The notes under the pieces are model-generated. The model was given only the letters and a program-made list of their open reading frames with translations, made no database searches and had not been told where the DNA came from. Positions 11,352-23,306 of a stretch of 64,000 nucleotides of DNA are shown here, piece after piece. Made by a program: the position numbers and the translations under genes. How positions within the stretch are numbered: position 1 is the stretch's first letter; every line of letters starts with the position of its first letter. This DNA is from Eucalyptus grandis (lineage: Eukaryota > Streptophyta > Magnoliopsida > Myrtales > Myrtaceae): the NCBI RefSeq assembly GCF_016545825.1, contig NC_052617.1, positions 7,956,600 through 8,020,599 of the forward strand, given 5' to 3'.

Positions 11352-12483
11352 GAGAGTATTTCCACATCTAGTTACTTAATAAAAGGTTAGTCCATTTAAA
11401 ATTCAATGGCAAAAATCAAAATGTCAAAAGTAAAAATATTATTCTAACTTTAAAAAATATTAATAGATTATATATAAACCCACATGTCAATAATTTGTAT
11501 GTTGTGGAAGTTCTTTCGACAACTGTGAATTGTACTCACCTTCGACTACAAATATAACTTCACACATTGATGTGAATACGTCGTAAGTTATTTTAATGAA
11601 ACATAAAATTAAAGACGGTTCTATCCAAAATATCATTTAAGAGACTTTGACTACAAATATAATTATCGTTTAGCTTTCTCCATGACCGGGACTCTATAAG
11701 TAAGTTCTGTGCTCGATCATTTTGCTCTGACGATGCTTTTAGACCAAGAAATAATCATTTTACGTGATGTTGTTGACTTTAATAGGGGAAAAATACTCAA
11801 TGCTCTAATTTCACGCTAAAAGAAGACAACGTAGTAACGATCGTCTGTGTGAGAAGTTCTCACAAGTATTAATTTCACCGGAGCTGATTTGTCCATTGAA
11901 GTAAGCAAGAGTGACGTGGAAGGCTTAGGCGTAACGATTGATTGAAAAATTTTGTTGCTTGGTCTAATTGCGGTCTTTGATTAAGTGAGAGGCATGAGGT
12001 CTTTGATTAAGTGAGAGGCACGATGGCAAAAGATCTTTTTCATGTCGGATTCTTGCCCACTTCGTTGAACCCAGGAGCTCCAAATAACCAAATTTAGAGT
12101 CCAAAAGATTTAATTAGAAAAGGCATATAAATTAATGACCTGATTAGAAGAATTGAAGGTCCAAGGGCGTTGCATGGCACTTGTAGGCAAGGCATACTAT
12201 TTCTATTTTTTTATTCTTGGGTCATTAAGGTGCGATATTGACAACACATCGAATTGCAAACTCTCAATTCTACTCTTTTCACTTTTCAAACTGTGTAAAT
12301 TTTTAATGGGTATCGACCAACAATTTTTTTAATGGATTTACTTTACATGCATCAAAACGGACTGAAAAAGTGCCATTATGACATGTAAAGCACCATTAGT
12401 CTCTCTAGGTTTGCCCGAAAAACAAAACCCTCCATCTACTTTCGAACCTTAAAAAAAGTAGAGAGAATTTATTGAATTTCGAG
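11352..12483. repeat. Intergenic block U1 (left part)
   Basis: There is no gene here. The sequence is the first of about four diverged tandem blocks. The phrase at 11358-11395 recurs at 17763-18395 (there split by a MITE), 11540-11640 recurs near 19135-19245, 11667-12010 recurs near 16498-16745, and 12050-12480 recurs near 14365-14760 and 16775-17180. Its true left edge was removed or displaced by the retrotransposon ending at 11351. Confidence 0.7.
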
Positions 12484-12486
12484 TAA

Positions 12487-13375
12487 GGGCCTGTTTGTTA
12501 ATGTTCTTTGTTTCTGTTTATGAACAAAATTTTTGTTTTTTTGTTCCAGGGGAACAAAAAAAGACCGAAACGCGTTTGTTTGTGTTTTTGTTCCAAATCT
12601 TTTTTTTTTTTGTTTCTAGGAACACATTTGGAACAGAAACAAGAAACAAGAAAAATGTGTTTCTTGTTTACTCTGAACAATTTTTAAGAACAAATTTTCT
12701 CTCTCTTCTATTTTTCTTCTCTTTTTTTTCTTCTTTTCTTTTTCTTTTTTCTTTGGCCGGTCGTCGGCCTCGGCCATGGCCGGCGACTGGCCATCGAGGG
12801 TTAGAGACGCTGTCAAGGGTCGGCGACCTTGCTGGAGTGTCGCCGGCCCCCGGCGAGGCCGAGCGTCGCCCCTGGCGAGGCTCGGCGTCGCCTTAGCCAG
12901 GCGAGCCCGAGCTCGCCTAGCCACCGGGAGGCCGGCGGCCTCCCGATCTGGTGAGCCCGAGCTAGCCCGGCCACCGGCGAGGCTTGCCGGCCTGGCGGTG
13001 GCTGGCGAGGCCGAGCCTCGCCCAACCACGCGAGGCTCGGCCTCGTCGGGGCCGCGAGCCTCGCGTGGCCGGGCGAGGCCGCCGACCCTTGTCGACCGGT
13101 CGCCGGCCATGGCCGAGGCCAACGACTAGCCAAAAGAAGAAAAAAAAAGAAAAAGAAAAAAAGAAAGAAAAAGAAAAAGAAAATAAAAATATTAAAAATT
13201 AAAAGAAACAAAAAAGAACACAAATTTACCAAACGTGTTTCGTTCATTTTTTATTCCCGGAACAAGTTTACTAAATGCATTTTTTTTATTCAAAAATTGT
13301 TTCCCTAGGAGCAAAACACTTTTTTCTATTTACATTCACCTAACAATTTTTAAACAAATGTTACCAAACGCGCCC
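12487..13375. mobile_element. PIF/Harbinger-like non-autonomous element, 889 bp
   Basis: The element begins GGGCCTGTTTGTTAA and ends TTACCAAACGCGCCC, imperfect terminal inverted repeats of the GGGC(C/G)(C/T)GTTTG type. Both ends are flanked by TAA (12484-12486 and 13376-13378), the 3-bp duplication typical of PIF/Harbinger and Tourist-like elements. The inside has AT-rich shoulders around a GC-rich palindromic core. The reading frames crossing the core are low-complexity Arg/Ala/Pro translations with no transposase motif, so the element is non-autonomous. Confidence 0.75.
12752..13136. repeat. GC-rich inverted repeat core of the Harbinger-like element
   Basis: The left arm contains TCGGCCTCGGCCATGGCCGG (about 12768-12787) and the right arm carries its reverse complement around 13090-13125. 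TTTGG/CCAAA borders close both sides, and pyrimidine-rich (left) and purine-rich (right) tracts extend the pairing outward. The DNA or its transcript could form a long hairpin. GAGGC/GCCTC and CGAG/CTCG motifs repeat many times within. Confidence 0.75.
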
Positions 13376-13378
13376 TAA

Positions 13379-15560
13379 AAATAACAATAGGTGACATTCT
13401 CCTTTTCGTTTTTCCCCCGGTGGTGCTGGCCCCACCCTCAAACATAAGAGGTACGGACCAAACTCCCACATTTTATTTTTATTTTTGGATCCAATGGATT
13501 TACTTTATACGCATTAAAACGGGGTAAAAAAGTGCTATTAGAACGTGTAAAATACTATGGTCCCTCTAGAATATGGGTGAGTGTCCTGGCAGGGGAGGGT
13601 GCTTCGACTTACAAAGCACATCCGTATTATGAAGTGGTCAACACGAGTCTTCTATAGAAGGTCAAAGTCAAAGTCATCTTAAATGACATTAGTGGAATAT
13701 GAAATTATTGTGGTGGGGTCACTTAGGTGTGGAAATTCTTAGTGTCATAAAAGTTTCCATGGAAAAAGTTTTTTTTTTTTTTGAAACGTATCGTGCGTGC
13801 TATCCCTAATCACGTGCACAACACTCCTTTATCACGGCACTCACAACTCTATTTTACAATTGACGAATATGATAGTTGTATATTCTTTAATTGCATTTTT
13901 GTCGGTATTTGTAAATGAGCTAAAAAGATTACGCTTTGCCGATGCCTCACGACAAAGCATTTACTTGATGATAGTGCTCCATGTTGCCAATAAAATCTCA
14001 TTTGCCAGTGAAGAGACTTAGTGAGCTATCAACAATTAGGAATTTTTTTTTTTTTGACAAAGGTAGTAAGTTTTCTAATAGGATCACTTATTGTTACAAT
14101 ATTTAAATATTAATTTTTTATAGGATTAGTTATTGTTACAATATTTAAATATTAAACTATGTATTTGTCCGGTAGTTTAAGTTTTTATAATAGTTGGCAA
14201 TAATTCCATGAAACCTAACATGATATCAGAGCAAGAACTCTTAAGTTCAACTCTTTTCAGGCGTCTATTTTTTGCTTCTCCAATGAAATATCTTCACATT
14301 CGGTACTAGACAAAAAAACTGGATTAAGCATGATGGGGAGTATTATAATATTTTAATATTCTCTTACCCACTTCATTGAATGCACGAGCTCCAATTAACC
14401 AAATTTAGAGTTGGAAAGATATAATTAGAAAAGCCATATAAATTTATATCCTGATTAGACAAAATAAAGGTCCAAGGGCTTTGCATGGTCCTTATAGGCA
14501 AAGCACACTATTTCTTTTTTTGGATCATCGATGTGCGTTATTTGATAACACATCGAATATAATCTTGATCGACTCTTTTCACTTTTCAAATTGTGTAAAT
14601 TTCTGACGGGCTTAATTTACATGCATCAGAACGGGCTAAAAAGTGCCATTAAAATGTGTAAAATACCATTAGTCCCTCTAGTTTTGTCCGGAAAACAAAC
14701 CCTCCATCTACTCTTGAACCTTAAAAAAGTAGAGAGAAGATATCTGTTTTCGAGTAAAAGCACCAATGGTGACATTCTCCTTTTCTTTTCTTGTTTCTTT
14801 TTGCCATGTAGAGTGGCCTCACCCTCAAACCTCCGAGGTAGGCATGGAACTCCTTACCTCCCCCATCCAAATCGAATGGGTAATCGATAAGTTCAAACTT
14901 AATTGACTTGACATGAACTTATTTAATATTGAAATCCATTTCATAAAAGCACCAGAATTCCATTGGACAGGTGAAATATATAGAGTAAGCTAACCATGTT
15001 CACATATTCAAAATTAATTCGCAAGATCAAGTACAATGGCGCAAAAGGAAATGGGTTTCATCGGAAAATAAAAGATAAATAAATCAGTTCTAATGTGGGG
15101 AAGAGAAAGGATCCAGTGCATTTCTGCTGTGATTTATCACCTCGATTGGCGGCTTTGCTTTGGGGGCCTGTCCCTTCGATTGGCCCAGCACCACCCTTCC
15201 CCTCCGTATCCACCCTCCATCATTGTCTCCTATCTAAAAAAACTCGGTTCGTTTTCGTTTTATTAAGCATTTATAATCAATCATTTTTTAATTACTAATA
15301 AACTGGAGCAAGGCATTGCTTTAGTGAGGAGGGCAGTGCGGCGAAGGGAAGAGAGGAATGTAGAAGAAAAAGCGAAAACATAGGAGGCGGAGAATCTGAT
15401 GCCACCCCCATTTTGCAATTTGGCGTGCGAGTGGGTTCGTTGATGGTGGAGGGCTTGCTTCCCCTCATAAAGCCCTTCTGTATTCTGTAGTGATCAACAT
15501 GGGTCTTCTATAGAAGGTCCAAGTCAAAGTCCTCTTAAAATGACATTATCGGACACATCA
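13379..15560. repeat. Intergenic blocks: end of U1 and all of U2
   Basis: No gene is supported. The stretch resumes the host block right of the Harbinger element. The sequence at 13830-14040 recurs at 15870-16075, about 2.0 kb away. The segment 14365-15300 (including AAATTTAGAGTTGGAAAG and a 3' GGATCCAGTGCATT phrase) recurs at 16775-17720. Poly-T runs occur at 13771 and 14043. Copies differ by many substitutions and indels, so the tandem duplication is old. Confidence 0.65.
14080..14340 (+). mobile_element. Possible fragment of a Copia LTR plus primer site
   Basis: ACCTAACATGATATCAGAGC at about 14213-14232 looks like the end of a Copia LTR (...CA) followed by TGGTATCAGAGC, the initiator-Met tRNA primer site, with one change. 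The preceding 130 bases include a 40-base phrase present twice (TTGTTACAATATTTAAATAT). The segment is missing from the related block near 16085, which fits an insertion, but I could not define ends or a target duplication. Confidence 0.35.
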
Positions 15561-17777
15561 TTTCCACGATAGGATCACTTAGGTGTAGAAAATCTTTAGA
15601 CTCACTTGTTTTATAACAAATATTTTCTTACAAATGATTGCTTATGTCGTTTACAAGAATAAATGAATGAAAAATATTTTCATTGTTTGCGAAAATTTTT
15701 AGACATGAATTGTTGTTAATATTATTAATTGATTATTTCAAAGGATATAAACAATCATTTTTGGAAAAATTGTTGGTCTTTAAGCTATGTATTCTAGTGC
15801 TTCACCTTCGCTATTTCTTCCATTTGAGTGCCGCACAAATTTCAATGGAATAATCTTCTTGAAACATCTTGTCGCGCTAACCACTCTATTTGACAATTGG
15901 CGAATTTGACTGTCCTTAAAATTCTTTAATTGCATTTTCCATCTGTATTTGTAAATGATCTAAAAAGAATACTCTTTGTCAATGCCTCGCACGAAGTACT
16001 TACCTGGTGCTCCATTTTGCAAGTCAAATTTCATTTGCCAGTAAAGAGACTTAGTGAGCAATCAACAATTAGGAATTTCTTATGACAACGCTAGTAAGCT
16101 TTATGATAAAATTAATAACTCTTAAACTTGTCAAAATCTTTTCACTTCTTTGCATGATTAGTTACTTACATGATTGTTATGCTTGTTATGGTAGGTGCTC
16201 GGATCACTATAAATTATTTTTAATGTGACAAGATCTTAGGAGGTGTTGGGGAACGAAATTGAACATTTACGTTTTGATTGTGTAAACACAAAATTCAGCA
16301 TATTTTCCTCACATGTGATGGAAAAGGTGCCGATTCAATGGATAGACTCAAAGGATATTAAGCTAATGGGGGGTATTCCGCAGATGGGGAATGTATGCCA
16401 ATTGGGCTATTATCTTGTTATCGAAGTACATCTTTTATTTGTTTTGTTTTAATTTTTTTAATGATAAAATGGGAAGAAGCTTGGATGGGAGAGCTCTCTT
16501 AGCTTTATCCATGACGGGGATTGTATAATTAAGCTTTTAGACCAAGAAATCATCCTTCTACGTGATGCTGTTAACTTTGATAGGGGAAATACACTTAAGT
16601 TCTTACAAGTATTAATATCACCAGGGCCGATATGTCCATTGAAGAGGGGAAGAGTCTGACGTGGAGAGCTTGGGCATGACGATCATAGTAAAACATTTCG
16701 TTGCTCATGGTCTAGTAGCGGTCTTTGATCAATTGATGGTTTACGACGGCAAAAATTCTTTTTCGTGTTGGGCTCTTGCCCATATTGAACACATGAGCTC
16801 CAGTTAATCAAACTTAGAGCAGAAAAGATTTAATTAGGAAAGCTATATAAATTTAACGACCCAATTAGACAAATTAAAGGTCTAAGGGCTTTGCATGGCC
16901 CACATAGGCAAGGTACACCATTTCTATTTTTTTTTTTTCGTTTGATCATCAAGGTGAGCTACTTGACAACACTTTGAATTACATAATTTCAATTCCCCTC
17001 TTTTTACTTTTAAATTGTGTACATTTCTGGTAAGTTTAGTTTACATGCATTAGAACGGACTGAAAAGGTGCCAACTAAATGTGTGAATCACTGTTCTTCC
17101 TCTACTTTTGCCCTAAAAAAAGATCCTCTTTCAACTTTTGAAAAGAAAAGAACTGCAAACGGACAATTTTAATTTTCGAGTAAAAGTAAAAGAACCAGCG
17201 ATAACAACATCCTCTTCTTTTTGGTCATCGCCAGCCGCCCCCCCCCCCCCAACAAAATCAAACAGAAGAGGCAGGGGACCGTTTTAACCAAACTGGTAAT
17301 CAACCAGGCGAATCTGAATGGATTGATATGAGCTTATCTTAGATCGAAGTTCTTTTATTCAAAGTATCATCGACTTCATTGGACAAGTAAAATATATAAA
17401 GTAGCTAACTATTTTCACATATTCCTAATAAATTCACGAGATCCTGTATATTTGCGCAAAAGAATATGTATTCCATCGGAAAATAAATGATGAATAAATC
17501 AATTCCAACATGGAAAAAGAAGGGATCCAGCGCATTCCTGCCGTGATTTGTTGGCTCGTGTGGTGGTTTTCGGCTTTCAGGGTCACTTGCTCTTCCAATT
17601 GGCCCAGCACCGCTCATCTTCCTTATCCTCCGTCACCGTTTTCGATCTAAAAAAATCGGTTCTTTTTCGTTTTATTATGCATTTTTAATCAGTAATTTTT
17701 TCAATTACTAATATACTCGCGATGCACATTATGAAAGATTAGTCGCTCTCTTAAATATTATAGTATTTTTACATCTA
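15561..17777. repeat. Intergenic block U3
   Basis: This is the third related block; see the neighbours for the matching segments. It contains a 13-base C run at 17238-17250. An open stretch at 16243-16452 encodes a 69-residue peptide that I do not recognise and that has no start or splice context. No functional gene is supported. Confidence 0.6.
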
Positions 17778-18365
17778 GGGTGCGCATGACAAAATTTAGT
17801 GGAATATAAATCAATTTCTATTATTGGATGAGTTTTGAGCAAAGAAATGCGTTTAATAACGACTTAAAATTTCTATTTTTGGAACAAAAATTTGATTACA
17901 ATAGAATACAATTTCTATTTTTAGGGGGGCGGTGACCGGCGTCTAGCGATCGAAAACAAGCATTTGGTGTCCAGTGGTGAGCGGTGAACGACGGGCGTCT
18001 AGTCTAGTGGTGGACAGCGGGTGTCTGGTGTCCAGCGATGAGCGGTCGGTGGCCGACGAGTGGTGATTGGTGGCGGGCGACATTCATTCGGCGGTTGGCG
18101 GCGGGTGTCTAGCGTCTCTCGAGTGGCGGTGGGTGGCGAGTGATGATAAGAGTGAACAATGAGAATAGTTTTCATTTCTCATTTTTGTTTCAAAAATAAA
18201 AAAGTTAAAAATTTTAATTTCTGATTTCTGCTTCAAATCCATTTCTGTAATAGAAATCTATTTAAAAAAAAAAAAAATTACGTTACCAAATGAATTTCTA
18301 TTCCAAACATGTTTCGAAAACAGAAAATAAAGAAATAGAGAAATAGCTTTTTTTTATGCGCGTCC
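17778..18365. mobile_element. Harbinger-like MITE, 588 bp
   Basis: The left end is GGGTGCGCATGACAAAA and the right end TTTTTTTATGCGCGTCC, good inverted repeats. It is flanked by CTA (17775-17777) and TTA (18366-18368), a 3-bp duplication with one change. The related block U1 preserves the empty site: around 11364-11378 the sequence reads ACATCTAGTTACTTAA with nothing inserted. The inside has AT-rich shoulders and a GC-rich core (17930-18150) of short GGTGGCGG/GGCGTCTAG repeats. No transposase is encoded. Confidence 0.8.
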
Positions 18366-18368
18366 TTA

Positions 18369-18676
18369 GTTACTTAATAAAAGGCTTATCTGTTTAAAAT
18401 TCAGTAGCCAGAATAAAGAACACGTCAACGGTTAAATTATTATTCTAACTCTAAAAATATAAGAAAATTATATGTGATTCTAACTCTAAAATTCAATAAT
18501 TGTTAAATTGTGAATATTTTTAGGAATTCGGATTTAACAAAAGTCAAAGCGCATTTATTGCTAGATTTTATTAACGTGCGAGTCAATCCTTCGGCTCTCT
18601 TGATTATCTTAGGTTTTTGTGTGCAAAAATTATAAAGTAACATAAAATGTTAAGGTAAGTTGACCAGAATCACTCC

Positions 18677-18716
<40 letters not shown>

Positions 18717-19499
18717 TGTCAAAACACTCCTTCATATTGAACGGCACATAAAACATATGAGTTGAAATGAAATTGACAAGAGAAATTTCAAACGTTATTT
18801 ATATACTAAGGTGCTATATACAAATACACTAAGATACAAGACACGATTAAAATAAGAGATGATCCAAATTACAAAAGGAAAAAAAAAATGATCTCACCAT
18901 TAAAATGAAAATATAGAGCAAGTTACGATCTTAAAGTACATTGCCTGGAAGACCCAATATGTGGATGGACCAGGCGCAGCAAGAGGCCTATAAAGAAAGA
19001 AGGCACGGAAAGAAAACTCTTGGTAATTGATTTTCAGTTATAAAGAAGGAGCATAGTCAAAAGAGCTTCCGAAGTCAACTATTTTGAGGACCAAGGTTAA
19101 GCAGCAACTTACCATGTCCAAACCGATGAATGGCACTCACCTTCGGCTACAGCACATTGATGCGACCAACAGATGATACATATATCGTAAATTAATTTGA
19201 TAAAAAATAAAACTAAAAAGTTTCTATCCTAATTATCATGGTGGGAGACTTGGACTCTATTTTATTTATATGTTTTTTTGGGGGGGTTTCAGAATTACAT
19301 AGATATGTTGAAGAGAGGTTTCATAGCTCATTGTTTTGGTCAAGCCGTGCACCCATCAAATGGGTGCAAAACCTATTTAGTAACTCAAAATTATTAAAAT
19401 GGGTTGTAAATGGACCCCATCAAATTTCGTGGGCTAGTCGTGACGTGTTTACAAAACGAAAAGGCCAAATGGGTTCACAATCGACTTAACTCCTTCGGC
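18369..19499. repeat. Intergenic block U4, left part
   Basis: The sequence to about 18480 and again from about 19120 to 19250 matches the start of U1 (11370-11640). There is no supported gene in it; an open stretch at 19238-19489 gives an unrecognised peptide and overlaps the U1-like sequence. Confidence 0.55.
18681..18713. repeat. (TA)n microsatellite
   Basis: About 16 uninterrupted TA dinucleotides inside block U4. Confidence 0.95.
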
Positions 19500-20110
19500 T
19501 CCCTGTTGCAACTCGTGGCTATCTTCTTCTTCTTCACTGAAACCGAAACGAGCGAGCGAGCCACGTAGAGACATACGAAGGAGAAGAAGCCATGCGAGCT
19601 CTGCAACAGCCCCGCGACCATGTACTGCAGAGTCGGACCAAGCGAGCCTGCGCTAGGACTGCAGTTCCAGAGTCCACGGCGTGAACATCCCTGTGACCAA
19701 GCACTCGGGGAAATCTCCTCTGCCGCTCGTGCCAGAGCCCCCACGCTGTGGAACGCGTCGAGGCCGAGGCTCGTGCCGACCGTGCACGTCCACTTTGGAT
19801 CTGCGAAGAGGAGGAAGCCCATCTCCCGATCGTAGTTCCTTGCTTCGTTATTGTCACCATCCTCTTCTTCTTCATCTTCATTTTCGTCTTCACATTGGCC
19901 GTCCCATGTTGATGAGGTGCTCCAACAGGAACCGCAACCGTTGAATTTGGTTGAAGTTCAAGAACCGGGTCGAACTTGTTGGGGTTCAGGTTTAGAGAGG
20001 GTTGAATTGATAGTTTTCGGTATCATGAGCTCCTTCGTTGGTCGTCTGTCACTTCGGCGACCACGGCGATCTTGTGGTAGTTGTCCGTACGATTTCGTTT
20101 GCTATGGCTA
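19475..20110 (-). pseudogene. Unidentified gene-like remnant
   Basis: This stretch is more GC-rich than its flanks and lies where block U4 departs from its relatives. On the minus strand one frame (from about 19925 down to 19475) reads an acidic run of Glu/Asp, then GFLLFADPKWTC, SLGLDAFHSVGALARAAEE and a Ser/Trp/Cys-rich tail, about 145 residues. It keeps no frame upstream of about 19925. I do not recognise the family. Plus-strand frames through the same DNA look like shadows. It could be a captured exon, a gene remnant or chance openness in GC-rich DNA. Confidence 0.25.
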
Positions 20111-21480
20111 AGGCACAGAGAAGGTGGATGGTTTAATGCTCGTGGTTTAGTTGCAGTCTTTGATAAATTATTCAAATCGTGTGGATCTATAACGGGAGTA
20201 CTTCTGCCCGAAAACAAAATCGTCAGTCCACCTTTTTTGCTACAAAATCATGCCTTACTTTAGAAGAAGCGCCATCAATTGACCCAGGGTGAGCTCGAAG
20301 CTCGAGGAGGCATGGCCTCAAACTTCATGACTCGAAGAGATCTTGCAGCCATGACATTAAGCTGAAAGTCAATTTGCCATGGCTGCCGCAGGCTCACATG
20401 GAGCGACCACAGTCATGAGCTTGAGTAGCCATGGCATCAAAAAACTTGAGCTTAAATGTCTCTGGTGGCCGTAAACTTAGTGCTTAACTTCTATGGCCAT
20501 CCTAATGGACCCCATCTCTCTCTTTCTCTCTCTCTGTTATTTTATTTTATTTTATGTTGCTTGATGTGGCTCCAGTTTAGTGTGTTCGTGTAAAATGAGC
20601 GAGTTATAGCACAACATGCATATAATTGTGTTTGTGTCATTAATCGAACAAACTAATATTAGCAAAAATTGACCATTGAAAGAAAAATTATAACCTAAAG
20701 AATGCTTTACATTTAAAAGTTAGAGGAACGCTTTTTATAAAAATGTTGAGATGAGGACTGTAATTTTCGAGTAAACATAGAAAAACCAATAGAAAAACCA
20801 ATTGTGACATTACCTATTTTATTTATTTATTTTGCCAATGCTAACTTTTGCTGGTGGATCCCACTCTTCAAGCCGAAGAGATAGGAATCAAACTCCGTAC
20901 CTCCCCATCCAAAATATGAGATGGTAGGTCATTAGGGAAGGCTTAAGTTGACCTATATGAACTAATTTTAGATTTGGAAAATATATTCACAAGAGCATCA
21001 TTGGTCTCATTACCCAAAGTAAAATGCGTAAAATAAGTCATAATATATAATGACATATTCCAAGTAAATTTACGAGACAAATGATGATGGTATAAAAAAA
21101 AAAAATACATTGCAATGGAGCAAAATCTGGATGGGAGAGGGACATGACGTGCCATCCTCATCCCCGTCCCAGCATTCCCAAACCATCCTTCTTAAATCAC
21201 CAAATCAAATGTCAGATAAAAGCCATTACGACTTAGCCATGGTGAGGGGGTGGGTTGGTCAAATACCCAGTTTCTTTGTTGAGCATCGCGGCGCACTTAA
21301 AAACCCTAACTAATCCCCCACGAATTCGCCAACCTCCCACGCCATCTCCGGGAATGGTGGCCACACAATACTGCCTCACGCTCCCCTCCTTCCTTTTTCT
21401 CTCTCTCTCTCTCCTTCTTTTTCTTGGTTTTTGATGGAGAACCACTGGACGATAAGGTGTGTACACAACACGTAACAGCG
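20111..21480. repeat. Intergenic block U4, right part
   Basis: The phrase GTTTAGTTGCAGTCTTTGAT at 20146 matches the GTCTTTGAT(T/C)AA phrases at 11970 and 16722, and 20755-21130 matches 14745-15060 and 17165-17470 (TTTTCGAGTAAA, then the sequence around AAACTCCGTACCTCCCCATC). A (TTTTA)n-like stretch lies near 20540. No gene is supported. Confidence 0.55.
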
Positions 21481-21495
21481 TTGGGGAGGTTTTGG

Positions 21496-23245
21496 TCCCT
21501 CAGTTGAGCTAGGTGTTCCAGGAAGCTAATTTATACTAGTTTATCGTAATGGAACTCATTTACTTGTCAAAATAAATCAGAAACATGTTGTCAAGGGTTC
21601 TGAGGCAAGCAATACCTCAGTGACCAAGCCTCCCGGTGCTCACACTTATCAGTTATCACTCCAGATTAATATATGGCTGCTCCCAAGGTAATCCCTTCCG
21701 TGCTATCTTCTTCTAATTGCACTCAAGTTCCCAGCGCAATGTGTTGTTGCGAGGCCTAACAAAAGGAGTAAGCCAAGCACTTGTCGGTCAAAAAGAAAAT
21801 AGGAAACGATAGCACTTAGATTTGAGGACATTATTTGCAGTATAAAGACCCATTACCATTGGATTCACGATTGTCATTCCTTTTAATTTTTGAGTTCAAT
21901 TGGACCCGTTTGTCCAAAAGCAATGTCGACTGAACTCAATAAGAAAGCAAATTCAATCGAAGCTCGAGCTCACATGCTGAAAATACTATAAATTTGAGAA
22001 CCAAATTATTTCTCTATTCCTCACATTGACAAATGTAAAGTCGGGAAAGATCTTGTTTATTTGTTTGTGACGTGTCTAAAGTGCTTAAAGCATTTTGGTT
22101 GTATGAAGGTCGGATGGAAAAATGAATGTTATACTAGATATTAGAAAGCTTCAAACAATGTTTTATGGCATCTTTTAAGCATCTAAGTTAAGAGGCTGTT
22201 TAGTTAAGCTTTTTAAAAGTGAAAAAAAGCAATTTCTTGCTTTTCGGTTAAATTTTTAAAAATCATTTAAATTTCAAAATAAAATATATGATAAGTTTGT
22301 TTGTGAATTTATGTATTCAGTATTTGTATATTGTGAAAAATTTTGAATGTTTCGGGTTAAGAAAAGGTAAAAGTACGTCTATCAAAATATTTAGAGGAAG
22401 TAAAGAACAAAAAGTAAATATCTATTCATGGTTTTAATTAAACTACATGATCCTCGTATGGGCATTACAATTGTACGTAGATTGACATCCAAGGGGATGG
22501 TTAAGTGATTGTGTTGGTGCTGAGTAAATTTTGGATATGCAAGTGCTAATGAAACATTATCTATTCATTAATTTAGTTTTATAAAGATAATCAACGAGTT
22601 GTAAATGTTTTATGATAAGGGAAAATGACACAAATAATTTATGAAGTTTGGCCCAATATATAATATCATCTCTTAGCTTTTAATTTATTCAATATAGTCC
22701 TTGAATTTTAGTCTAATGTACAACAACATCCTGAACTTTTAACTTTTAACACATTTAATGTAATCCTTGAAATTTTGGTAAATACATAATCTAGTCCTTG
22801 AACTATATGAGAATGTTCAATATTATCCATGAACTTAAGTTAATGGAATGATAACATTGGATATCTTTGTAAAGTTCGGGGACTAGATTAAAACTCCACA
22901 TTACATATTGGGCTAAAATTTATGGACAATCTTGAATAAATTAAAAATGAGAGAAGACATTCCATATTTGACCAAAGTTCAAGAATTATTTGTGTAATTT
23001 CTTGTGAATATAATAGAGAAAGAAATTCATATCAAAGTTCCATTTTTTATTAATCATGGCATTTGTTCCCCATGAGGCAAAATCAAAGTCTCGCGCTTTC
23101 TTAATTTTTGTTCGAAATGGTCTAAATTCAATTTTCAAAATTGCCAAATTAAACCTAATCCCCGAATGTGGTGGTCCCCTTCAATGCACTTGATCAAAGA
23201 AAGAAAATTTTCATCTATCTATTTATAATTTTTTTTATTACCAAT

Positions 23246-23247
<2 letters not shown>
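21496..23247. repeat. Segmental duplication copy I, part S1
   Basis: Nearly identical, with a few percent of substitutions and small indels, to 48035-49768. The match starts abruptly at TTGAGCTAGGTGTTCCA in both copies, so this is the duplication breakpoint. The last part (about 22440-23225) is a module also found, more diverged, at 33850-34200, 61930-62280 and directly upstream of the receptor kinase (40050-40380). No gene is supported. An ATG followed by GCTGCTCCCAAG and a GTAATC donor-like site at 21673 could be a lost first exon, but nothing follows it. Confidence 0.9.
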
Positions 23248-23284
<37 letters not shown>

Positions 23285-23306
23285 TCGAAAGATAAAGGCT
23301 TTTCAT

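Noticed and set aside
12495..13247. Overlapping frames across the Harbinger-like element
   Set aside because: They cross the inverted-repeat core and homopolymer tracts on both strands; no transposase or other domain is visible.
16243..16452. Open stretch of 69 residues in block U3
   Set aside because: No recognised motif, not preserved in the sister blocks, and no promoter or splice context.
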